From Sodalinema lacuna_A (GTDB lineage Bacteria; Cyanobacteriota; Cyanobacteriia; Cyanobacteriales; Geitlerinemataceae): a stretch of DNA of 64,000 nucleotides. Below the pieces are notes generated by a model. The model was given only the letters and a program-made list of their open reading frames with translations, had not been told where the DNA came from and did not search any database. The position numbers and the translations under genes were made by a program. The stretch's first letter is position 1. Each line of letters opens with the position of its first letter. The stretch is taken from assembly GCA_900149785.2 (NCBI GenBank), contig FSSI02000016.1, forward strand, positions 26,329 to 90,328. The letters are read 5' to 3'. Of the stretch, positions 8,109-15,579 are shown piece after piece.

Positions 8109-9485
8109 ATGAGTCGTTCAACCATTCAACCCGCCCTTGTCACCAAGGTTTTGCCGGGTTCCATTGCTGAAGAAATTGGCTTTCAAGCGGGCGATCGCCT
8201 CGTGTCTATTAACGATATCTCACCGCGAGACTTAATCGACTATCAATTTCTGTGTGCTGACGAAATTCTCAGCCTAAAAGTTCTCGATAGTGACAACGAA
8301 CTCCATGAAGTGGAAATCGAGAAAGACTACGATTGTGATTTAGGCTTAGAGTTTTCCTCTGCCTTATTTGATACCCTAATTCAATGCAATAATCGTTGTC
8401 CCTTTTGCTTTATTGATCAAAAACCCCCAGGAATGCGGGATACTCTCTATCTCAAAGACGACGATTATCGCCTCAGCTTTCTCTACGGTTCCTATCTCAC
8501 GCTAACCAACCTTCCCGCCGCTGAATGGGAACGCATCGAACAACTGCGACTCTCGCCGTTATATGTTTCCGTACACGCCACCGAACCCGAGGTGCGATCG
8601 CGCCTCCTGAAAAACCCCCGCGCCGGACAAATCCTCGAACAGTTACAATGGTTTCAAGACCGACGCTTGCAAATTCACGCTCAAGTGGTGGTTTGCCCTG
8701 GAATTAACGATGGGATTCACCTCAAGCAAACCCTAAACGACTTAGCCCAATTCGGCAAAAACCTCGACGATGACGACATCCCGGCTGTAGCTTCCGTGGC
8801 GGTGGTTCCGGTGGGCTTAACCCGATTTCGCCCCCCCGAAGACGAACTCACTCCCGTCTCCCCCAGCAAAGCCGAGGACGTCATCCAACAGGTTCAGGCC
8901 TTGCAACCGCAATTCCGAAACCAGTTAGGATCGAATTTTGCCTGGTTAGCCGACGAGTGGTTTCTCTTAGCAGGCCGAGAAATGCCGGAACGGGTTGACT
9001 ACGAAGGCTATCCCCAAATTGATAACGGTGTCGGTTCAATTCGCCTCTTCCTCGATGAATTTCGCGACATCGCCTCTACACAACTTCCCTCTCAGGTGCA
9101 TCCTCCCCGTCACCTCATCTGGGTGGTGGGGAACGCTGTCAGAACTGCGTTTGGGGAGATTCTGCAACAACTCAACGCCGTTGAAGGGTTAACGGTAGAG
9201 ATGTTAAGCCTCAATAGCGAGTTTTGGGGGCAAGATATTAGTGTGACTGGGGTTCTCACGGGTTCGGATGTACGACGAGGGTTGCAACAACGGCGACATC
9301 ATCTCGGTGATGGGATTCTTCTGCCGACGGTGATGTTGAAACATGGGGAAACTCGCTTCCTCGATGATGTCACTGTGGAGGAGTTGGAACAGGAATTTGG
9401 CATTCCCATCCTACTCGCCAATGGCAGCGAAGGCTTAATCCAAGCCTGTCTCCAACCCCTCCCTCTACCTCTGTGTTCTCTGTGA
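8109..9485 (+). CDS. DUF512 / TIGR03279-type Fe-S protein (radical SAM-like)
   Basis: A 458-residue protein of the DUF512 family. A PDZ-like domain covers residues 5-65 (KVLPGSIAEEIGFQAGDRLV). It is followed by a cysteine cluster CNNRCPFC with cysteines 93, 97 and 100, the CxxxCxxC pattern of radical-SAM enzymes binding a 4Fe-4S cluster. The middle (YVSVHATEPEVRSRLL) and the DUF512 C-terminal half follow. Members are near-universal in cyanobacteria and annotated as putative Fe-S oxidoreductases, with no settled function. The methyltransferase gene starts 43 bases downstream on the same strand and may be co-transcribed. Confidence 0.9.
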   Translation: MSRSTIQPALVTKVLPGSIAEEIGFQAGDRLVSINDISPRDLIDYQFLCADEILSLKVLDSDNELHEVEIEKDYDCDLGLEFSSALFDTLIQCNNRCPFCFIDQKPPGMRDTLYLKDDDYRLSFLYGSYLTLTNLPAAEWERIEQLRLSPLYVSVHATEPEVRSRLLKNPRAGQILEQLQWFQDRRLQIHAQVVVCPGINDGIHLKQTLNDLAQFGKNLDDDDIPAVASVAVVPVGLTRFRPPEDELTPVSPSKAEDVIQQVQALQPQFRNQLGSNFAWLADEWFLLAGREMPERVDYEGYPQIDNGVGSIRLFLDEFRDIASTQLPSQVHPPRHLIWVVGNAVRTAFGEILQQLNAVEGLTVEMLSLNSEFWGQDISVTGVLTGSDVRRGLQQRRHHLGDGILLPTVMLKHGETRFLDDVTVEELEQEFGIPILLANGSEGLIQACLQPLPLPLCSL

Positions 9486-9528
9486 CTCCGTGGTTCTCCC
9501 TCTCCCTCTCTCCCTCTCTTCCCCCTCG

Positions 9529-10308
9529 ATGATGCTCACTAGCCTGCAAAATTCCCTGATCAAGCAACTGCGCAAACTCCACCAAACCAAACAACGCCGC
9601 CTCCAGCAACGATTCCTCCTCGAAGGAACTCACCTCATCGAAGAAGCCAACCGCCATCAGTATCCTCTCGATGTTCTCTGTTATACCCCCGCCTGGGGCG
9701 ATCGCCATCCCCAACTGCTGACGCAACTTCAGGCCCAACGCACCGAAGTTGTCAGCGAGGATGTCTTAAACGCCCTGGCGACTACCGTGAACCCCGATGG
9801 TGTCATCGCCACCGCCCCCCAAAACCCCCCATCTCCCCCCCAATTGTTACCCTCCGGGGTGGGATTTGCCCTGGAACATCTGCAAGATCCGGGAAATTTG
9901 GGAACTCTCATCCGTACGGCGGTTGCGGCGGAGATCGATGGGCTATGGCTGAGTGAGGATAGCGTCGATCGCACCTCCCCGAAAGTCTTGCGGGCCTCGG
10001 CGGGAACCTGGTTTCAGATGCCCATCACGCCCTGTGAGAACCTCCTGGAAACGGTACAAGACTATCAATCCCAGGGGGTGCAAGTGGTGGCCACCTGCTT
10101 AGATAGCCCTGTCACCTATTGGGATGTGAACTGGAAGCCGCCGTCGTTGATTTTGCTGGGAAATGAAGGGGCGGGATTATCGTCGCCCTTGTTGGAACTG
10201 GCCGATGTGCAGGTTACCATACCCATTAGCCCTAACGCCGAATCCCTGAATGTGGCGATCGCCGCCGCTTTGTTGGCTTTTGACGTCAGACGACAACGAC
10301 TGGGGTGA
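9529..10308 (+). CDS. SpoU/TrmH-family RNA 2'-O-methyltransferase
   Basis: About 259 residues. The N-terminal substrate-binding region begins LTSLQNSLIKQLRKL and includes RRLQQRFLLEG, typical of this family. The SPOUT catalytic domain shows the three knot motifs: LQDPGNLGTLIRTA, ILLGNEGAGLS and IPISPNAESLNVAIAAAL. It uses S-adenosylmethionine to methylate a ribose 2'-OH in rRNA or tRNA; the exact target is not evident. A GTG at 9490 is in frame, but the translated extension is a low-complexity serine/proline stretch, so ATG at 9529 (or 9532) is used. It ends 8 bases from a convergent small gene. Confidence 0.9.
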   Translation: MMLTSLQNSLIKQLRKLHQTKQRRLQQRFLLEGTHLIEEANRHQYPLDVLCYTPAWGDRHPQLLTQLQAQRTEVVSEDVLNALATTVNPDGVIATAPQNPPSPPQLLPSGVGFALEHLQDPGNLGTLIRTAVAAEIDGLWLSEDSVDRTSPKVLRASAGTWFQMPITPCENLLETVQDYQSQGVQVVATCLDSPVTYWDVNWKPPSLILLGNEGAGLSSPLLELADVQVTIPISPNAESLNVAIAAALLAFDVRRQRLG

Positions 10309-10316
10309 ATCTCACC

Positions 10317-10547
10317 TTAATCAGAATCGGGGGAATTGGGGTTTTTTGATTCGAGAAATTGCTCAATATCGGCGATCGCATCCTCCCAGATGGCTAAATC
10401 CGTTGGCATATCACTGGAGGGTTCCACGGGTTTCGCCTTGGATGTCTCCGAGTCTTTGGGATGGCTGTTCATCGCTTTACGCAACTGTTCGAGGGTTTCC
10501 TCAAACGTGGGTTCGGCATCCGGGCGATCGGGAGTGTTAGGTTCCAT
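10317..10547 (-). CDS. Small acidic hypothetical protein
   Basis: A 76-residue, highly acidic, proline-rich protein starting MEPNTPDRPDAEPTFEETL. A predicted helix EETLEQLRKAM and a C-terminal helix WEDAIADIEQFLES are the only structured parts. The frame extends to 10595, but ATG at 10547 fits better. It converges on the methyltransferase gene. No family is recognised. Coding status is supported by position and codon use only. Confidence 0.5.
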   Translation of the reverse strand: MEPNTPDRPDAEPTFEETLEQLRKAMNSHPKDSETSKAKPVEPSSDMPTDLAIWEDAIADIEQFLESKNPNSPDSD

Positions 10548-10764
10548 AAGTCGAGAAAGAAGCAAGGGGGCAAACGCTGTCTCGGCGTTGCCCAACCGAG
10601 ACTAGGCTACCAATCTAAGCAATAAACTGGGCGATCGCGGCATTTCCCGCCGATCCTAACAAACTTTTTTCTCCCCTCCCAATCCCCTGCCCTCTCGCGA
10701 GGAGTTGTCTGATTGCCCCCGCACAGTTGAAAATAGGAAGGCTAAACGCACAGAGAAACTACTC

Positions 10765-12198
10765 ATGAGTCAAGGGTTTGATTACGATCTTATTATTATC
10801 GGTGCCGGTGTGGGGGGCCATGGTGCAGCCCTTCACGCCGTCGCCCAGGGGCTAAACACCGCCATCATCGAAGCCGCTGAAATGGGCGGAACCTGCATCA
10901 ATCGCGGCTGCATTCCCTCCAAAGCCCTCCTGGCGGCATCGGGGCGAGTGCGGGAACTGCGTCAAACCCAACACCTGCGATCGATGGGGGTTCATGTCGG
11001 CGAGGTTCAATTCGATCGCCAAGGAATCGCCGATCACGCCGATAACTTGGTAAACACGATTCGCAGCAACATGACGAATAGCCTCAAACGCCTTGGGGTG
11101 GATATCATCCAAGGCTGGGGTAAAGTTGCCGCCGCGCAAAAAGTAACCGTCGAAACCCCGGAAGGGGAAAAAACCTACAGTGCTGAGAATATCATTCTTG
11201 CTCCCGGTTCGGTTCCTTTTGTTCCCCCTGGGATTGATCTCGATGGTAAAACTGTCTTTACCAGTGATGATGCCCTGAAACTGGAGACGGTTCCGCCCTG
11301 GATTACGATCATTGGCAGTGGCTACATTGGCTTAGAGTTCGCCGATGTCTATTCCGCCCTCGGTTCGGAAATCACGATGGTGGAAGCCCTCGACAAACTC
11401 ATGCCCACCTTCGATCCCGATATTGCTAAAATCGCCAAGCGGGTATTGTTGGATAGCCGAGATGTGGAAACCTACGCCGGTGTCTTTGCCACGAAAATTA
11501 CCCCAGGAACTCCGGTGATGATTGAATTGACGGATGCCCAATCTAAGGAAGTCGTTGAAGTCTTGGAAGTGGATGCTTGTTTGGTAGCCACGGGGCGGAT
11601 TCCCGTTACCGATAAGCTGAATTTAGAGGCGGTGGGAGTCGAAACCGATCGCCGAGGCTTTATTCCGGTGAATGATTATCTGCAAGTTATCGCTGATGGG
11701 GAACCGGTTCCTCATCTCTGGGCCATTGGTGATGCCACCGGTAAGATGATGTTAGCTCATGCCGCTTCGGCGCAAGGGGTTGCCGTGGTTGAGACGATTC
11801 AGGGGCGCGATCGCCAGGTAGACTATCGCAGTATCCCAGCGGCGGCCTTTACGCATCCTGAAATCAGTTTTGTGGGCTTAACGGAACCCCAAGCCAAGGA
11901 GTTAGGGGAGTCGCAAGGCTTTGAGGTGGGAACCGCCCGCACTTATTTCAAGGCCAATTCTAAAGCCCTCGCCGAAGCGGAAACCGACGGGATTGCCAAG
12001 ATTATCTACCGTAAGGATACGGGGGAATTGTTGGGGGTTCATATTATCGGTATTCATGCGGCGGATTTGATTCAAGAAGCCGCCAATGCGATCGCCAATC
12101 GGCAATCGGTGCGTGAGTTGGCCTTTAATGTGCATACTCACCCCACCCTCTGCGAAGTTTTGGATGAAGCCTATAAACGCACCTTAGACGCGGCGTAA
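10765..12198 (+). CDS. lpdA: Dihydrolipoyl dehydrogenase (E3)
   Basis: A 477-residue flavoprotein disulfide reductase that re-oxidises dihydrolipoamide in 2-oxoacid dehydrogenase complexes and the glycine cleavage system. FAD-binding GAGVGGHGAA lies at residues 13-22 and the redox disulfide GGTCINRGCIPSK has C44 and C49. The NAD-binding IIGSGYIGLEFAD is in the middle. The C-terminal dimer interface carries the His-Glu active base pair in NVHTHPTLCEVLDEA. An upstream frame extension to 10705 exists, but ATG at 10765 gives the standard N-terminus. It ends at a strong hairpin and converges on a hypothetical gene. Confidence 0.95.
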   Translation: MSQGFDYDLIIIGAGVGGHGAALHAVAQGLNTAIIEAAEMGGTCINRGCIPSKALLAASGRVRELRQTQHLRSMGVHVGEVQFDRQGIADHADNLVNTIRSNMTNSLKRLGVDIIQGWGKVAAAQKVTVETPEGEKTYSAENIILAPGSVPFVPPGIDLDGKTVFTSDDALKLETVPPWITIIGSGYIGLEFADVYSALGSEITMVEALDKLMPTFDPDIAKIAKRVLLDSRDVETYAGVFATKITPGTPVMIELTDAQSKEVVEVLEVDACLVATGRIPVTDKLNLEAVGVETDRRGFIPVNDYLQVIADGEPVPHLWAIGDATGKMMLAHAASAQGVAVVETIQGRDRQVDYRSIPAAAFTHPEISFVGLTEPQAKELGESQGFEVGTARTYFKANSKALAEAETDGIAKIIYRKDTGELLGVHIIGIHAADLIQEAANAIANRQSVRELAFNVHTHPTLCEVLDEAYKRTLDAA

Positions 12199-12221
12199 TT
12201 GCTGGGTTTCTAATTACCTAA

Positions 12222-12258
12222 CTGTCGTTGTGGCCGGGATTATCCCCCACAACGACAG
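12222..12258. terminator. 12-bp hairpin terminating lpdA and the convergent gene
   Basis: CTGTCGTTGTGG (12222-12233) pairs perfectly with CCACAACGACAG (12247-12258) around a 13-base loop. It lies 24 bases after the lpdA stop codon, and its right arm overlaps the last codons and stop of the convergent gene. No long T tract follows, so the efficiency is uncertain. Confidence 0.65.
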
Positions 12259-13142
12259 GGTAAATCCGATTCGTCAATATAGCCCAAGTTGATTAAAAAG
12301 GCCTGCAACGCTGTCGGGAAATCGGGATGTTTGCCAATCACGTCTCCCTCATCGTTATAAATGTTGTATCCCGAGATTCCCGATTCATCATCGGGGTCAT
12401 AATGGGCTAACATAAACTCCCACCCTTCTGCAAACTCTCCTAACAGAGCTTTTTGGGCAACGTACCCGGCTAATACTCCGTTCACGTCGTGATTTCGTTC
12501 TTGGAGTGTCACATACATCTGCCAAGCCCGTTGACGAAGTTCCTGCCGATGTTCGCGGCTAACATCGTGAAATTCTCCATCCTCGAAGTTTAAAATACGA
12601 GAGGGGGGAAAGGAACCGGCAAAGGAACTAAAGGCGTAAAAGAAGCGTTGATCAACGGTTAAGTATTCAACATTTCTATCACCGTTGATATCTTCAAAGG
12701 TTCCACCGCCCAATTGTTGCCAATCGAGGCGAGTGCTGTCAAAGGAATTGCCATTCCAGCTATAAACTTCATGAGTTGTGCAACAATGTCCTCCGCCGCT
12801 AAAGGTTGTGATAATGACTTCTGGTGTTCCACTTTTGTTTAAGTCTTTTAGTATCACATTCGCCCAGAAAAATGTGAGGGAACTGTCGCGTAATATCAAT
12901 TCCCGAGTCCATTCACGATAACGAATTTGATAGTGTAAGTTATTACGGTGATAACGATTGTCTAAGTCAGGGTTTCCGTCGTAGCGAACGGAAACTTGCA
13001 TATTTCCCTCACGGAGTTCACGTTGTCTAAAGGGAGAGGTATCGGAATCAATGTGAAGGCTTGGCTGGGCGATGGCCCCCGAAATCCAAGTACCACTTGC
13101 CAAACCCAAGGCTGAGATGAGAGAAATGAGTCGCCAAACCAT
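12240..13142 (-). CDS. Secreted GGxHCC protein, paralogue 1
   Basis: About 300 residues with a signal peptide (MVWRLISLISALGLASG, cleavage likely after SGAIAQ). The centre holds LNKSGTPEVIITTFSGGGHCCTTHEVY and DINGDRNVEYLTVD, short DxDxDG-like segments recalling FG-GAP/integrin-type calcium loops. The C-terminus ends in VIGKHPDFPTALQAFL and a cysteine-containing tail PCRCGG. It is clearly paralogous to the next gene (13386-14234). No function is known to me; a periplasmic or surface protein is likely. The frame extends to 13235, but ATG at 13142 places the signal peptide at the start. Confidence 0.78.
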   Translation of the reverse strand: MVWRLISLISALGLASGTWISGAIAQPSLHIDSDTSPFRQRELREGNMQVSVRYDGNPDLDNRYHRNNLHYQIRYREWTRELILRDSSLTFFWANVILKDLNKSGTPEVIITTFSGGGHCCTTHEVYSWNGNSFDSTRLDWQQLGGGTFEDINGDRNVEYLTVDQRFFYAFSSFAGSFPPSRILNFEDGEFHDVSREHRQELRQRAWQMYVTLQERNHDVNGVLAGYVAQKALLGEFAEGWEFMLAHYDPDDESGISGYNIYNDEGDVIGKHPDFPTALQAFLINLGYIDESDLPCRCGG

Positions 13143-13385
13143 GATCAACACCAGATGCAACGATAGATTATCATTCAGTCTAGTGCTATCTAAACCGGAA
13201 AATTTCCGGCTATCTATGACAAAATAAGCCAGCAAAAGATAGACAGTTAAGCAAGTGATACAGGGTCTTCCAAACTGTGGGCAAATATCTCTAGGCTAGT
13301 TTATTTTTCTGTTTACTATAAATTCTTTGTTTTGTCAATACATTTTCGTGAAACTTACTCAACCTAACCTGATTTTCGCAACTGG

Positions 13386-14234
13386 CTAATCTTCTAAATA
13401 GCCAGAATCCACTAAAAACGCGCGTAACGCCGTGGGAAAGTCAGGATGTTGACCAATCACCTCGCCATCCTCATTATAAATATCTAGCCCCCAGTCGTCT
13501 TCGCGGTCATAATGCTCTAACATAAACGCCCAAGCTCCCTCAAATTCATCTAACAAGATTTTTTGGGCCACATATCCGGCTAAAACACCATTAATTTCAT
13601 AATCTCGTTCCTCCACAACGGAGCGCATTTCCTCGGCGCGCGATCGCAGTTCTTGGGGATACTCACGCGTCACATCCTCGAACCCAAAATCGCCCAACGA
13701 AAGAATCCTAGACGGAGGGAAAGACCCCGCATAGGAGCTAAATCGATAGAGAAATCCACCATCAAAGCTTAAAAATTCCAGATCTCCATCATTATCTAAA
13801 TCTTGAAAACTCCCACCGCGACCATCAGCGGGGCCGAGGCTAAACTCCTCAAATTCACGTCCAGTCCAACGATAAATCTGGTGAACCGTGCAACAATGAG
13901 CGCCTCCCGTGTAGGTTTCAACAATGACTTCTGGACGATCATCATTATCTAAGTCCTGAAAACGGATTTCTCCCTGCATCATCGGATACTCAGGCGTGTC
14001 TTGTAATTGGGCTTCATCTTGGTAATATAAAATATAGTACAGTTGGCGATCGTCCATCTGCTCTCCAGCCCGATAATCGACGCGAACACGAATATCTCCT
14101 TGAGAGATCTCTTGCTCAAAAGACTCGGAATCATAGTTGATGTTAATCTTAGAAGCTGCGATCGCCTGAGACGCCAGTCCTGCACCCACCATCGTAGCTA
14201 CGGTTACAATGAAAGAAATAAGGTCATATACCAT
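13386..14234 (-). CDS. Secreted GGxHCC protein, paralogue 2
   Basis: A 282-residue protein with a signal peptide (MVYDLISFIVTVATMVG, likely cleaved after SQAIA). It shares with its neighbour the motif GGAHCCTVHQIYRW, the acidic repeats LDNDDRPEVIVETY and LDNDGDLEFLSFDGG, the segment RFSSYAGSFPPSRIL and the C-terminus VIGQHPDFPTALRAFL. The pair is a tandem duplication, 243 bases apart on the same strand. The DxDxDG segments suggest calcium binding. The function is unknown. The two tails differ: this copy lacks the cysteine-rich end. Confidence 0.78.
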   Translation of the reverse strand: MVYDLISFIVTVATMVGAGLASQAIAASKININYDSESFEQEISQGDIRVRVDYRAGEQMDDRQLYYILYYQDEAQLQDTPEYPMMQGEIRFQDLDNDDRPEVIVETYTGGAHCCTVHQIYRWTGREFEEFSLGPADGRGGSFQDLDNDGDLEFLSFDGGFLYRFSSYAGSFPPSRILSLGDFGFEDVTREYPQELRSRAEEMRSVVEERDYEINGVLAGYVAQKILLDEFEGAWAFMLEHYDREDDWGLDIYNEDGEVIGQHPDFPTALRAFLVDSGYLED

Positions 14235-14254
14235 CGTTTAACTAATCTCAACTC

Positions 14255-15226
14255 TTATCTGCCAATGATTCGCTTTAGCTTCAACTCAACCCGTTTAATA
14301 AGCGATTTATTTCTATCAATATCATAGCATCGATGATTAGGATTTGTCATCAAAAGACTTGCCAAAAAACTAAACGAAGAGCGGGAAGCAAACACCAAGC
14401 TATCGCAAGCAGCTAATAGATATAAATCCATTAATGCTTCAATTCCATTTTGCACTAAATCCTGGCATTCTTCAGGGTTTTGATGCAGTCGTTTACCTGA
14501 AGCAGAAAACCACTTATGAATTGAAATAACATTCGGGAATTTCTCTTCAAAAGACAACAAAACCTCCTGAGAATCCGTCGCCACAAAAATCTCAAACTTA
14601 GGATATCTTGATTGAACGGATACGACCACTGAGCGTAGATATGACTCAACCTCAGGTAAGGGGACTTTCATATCTGAGTAACGAATATGCACCCCAATCA
14701 TATGCCCCTCAAAATGTTCTTGCTTGAATTTTTCGACTTTCTGAGCAATTTCATCTTTTAAAAAAAGGTTTTCTTGTAAAATAGACATCAAAATTTCACG
14801 ACCCGTAAGCCTAGCAAATCTCCTAGCCTCCCCCGTAAACAAAGGGCGCATAGCATGAATTTTGTGAGTATAAGCCGACAAAACAATAATATCCTCGTCA
14901 TAATCTAATCGAGACACATCAAACGACATATCCGCATAACCTTTCAGTCCCAACTCCTGACGAAGAGACCCCAAAGAACGATGAAGTCGATGAGTCCAAA
15001 CCGCCGGGTAGATCGAATCCGTCAGCGGCAAAACTTCCACCGACTGTGCCACAGGACAATCAAAATAGCGAAAAAACAAATTTTCTCCCGAATTACAATA
15101 ACTCCCATCACGCCAATCTACCACCAACTGCCGCTGACTCAACTGAGCATATAAAATGCCCGTTGCGATCGCAAAAACTCGATTTCCAATCCCCGAAGTC
15201 CCCTTAACCACAACATACTTTGCCAT
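14255..15226 (-). CDS. NodZ/GT23-like fucosyltransferase family protein
   Basis: A 323-residue predicted glycosyltransferase. The N-terminus has KGTSGIGNRVFAIATG and LVVDWRDGSYCNSGEN, and the C-terminal half has IGVHIRYSDMKVPLPEV, VATDSQEVLLSF and SLVFASRSSFSFLASL. This arrangement (GxGNR, HIRxxD, TDS, SSFS) matches the NodZ/alpha-1,6-fucosyltransferase-like GT-B group that uses GDP-fucose. The family call is by motif memory and moderate. GDP-fucose genes (gmd, fcl) lie 13 kb away in this window and would supply the donor. It is AT-richer than its neighbours, which may indicate transfer. It is divergent from acnB. Confidence 0.68.
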   Translation of the reverse strand: MAKYVVVKGTSGIGNRVFAIATGILYAQLSQRQLVVDWRDGSYCNSGENLFFRYFDCPVAQSVEVLPLTDSIYPAVWTHRLHRSLGSLRQELGLKGYADMSFDVSRLDYDEDIIVLSAYTHKIHAMRPLFTGEARRFARLTGREILMSILQENLFLKDEIAQKVEKFKQEHFEGHMIGVHIRYSDMKVPLPEVESYLRSVVVSVQSRYPKFEIFVATDSQEVLLSFEEKFPNVISIHKWFSASGKRLHQNPEECQDLVQNGIEALMDLYLLAACDSLVFASRSSFSFLASLLMTNPNHRCYDIDRNKSLIKRVELKLKRIIGR

Positions 15227-15579
15227 CGTTTTTTCAACAGTAAATTACCACCATCTTACACAGCAGATCAGGTTCGTCAAGACATAGAAGACATCGCCGA
15301 AGAGGTCGCCAAGCCCCAATCACCACCTCCGACCTCTTCTCCCTCCCCCGGGGAAAACAGCCAAGTTGCCCCCACCCTAACCCGCAAAAGTCAAGACATC
15401 CCCACATCCAGCCCATCCCAAGCGGGACAAAATTCGTTACCTTAAAAACAGAATCCCTCAAAACCCTAGCGGTCATCCCCCCACTCACCGTAGGATTTTA
15501 AGAATCATTACCCCGATTTGACCGCTACAACCGCATCAAACGGGTATTGTCGTTTGAAAGATAAGGAGAACCGAATCGA
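15227..15579. other. Divergent spacer with inverted repeat upstream of acnB
   Basis: This 353-base spacer has no convincing gene. A perfect inverted repeat GAAGAGGTCG (15299-15308) / CGACCTCTTC (15330-15339) with a 21-base loop lies between the two divergent starts and could be an operator. A strong AAGGAG ribosome-binding site for acnB is at 15563-15568. Confidence 0.6.
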
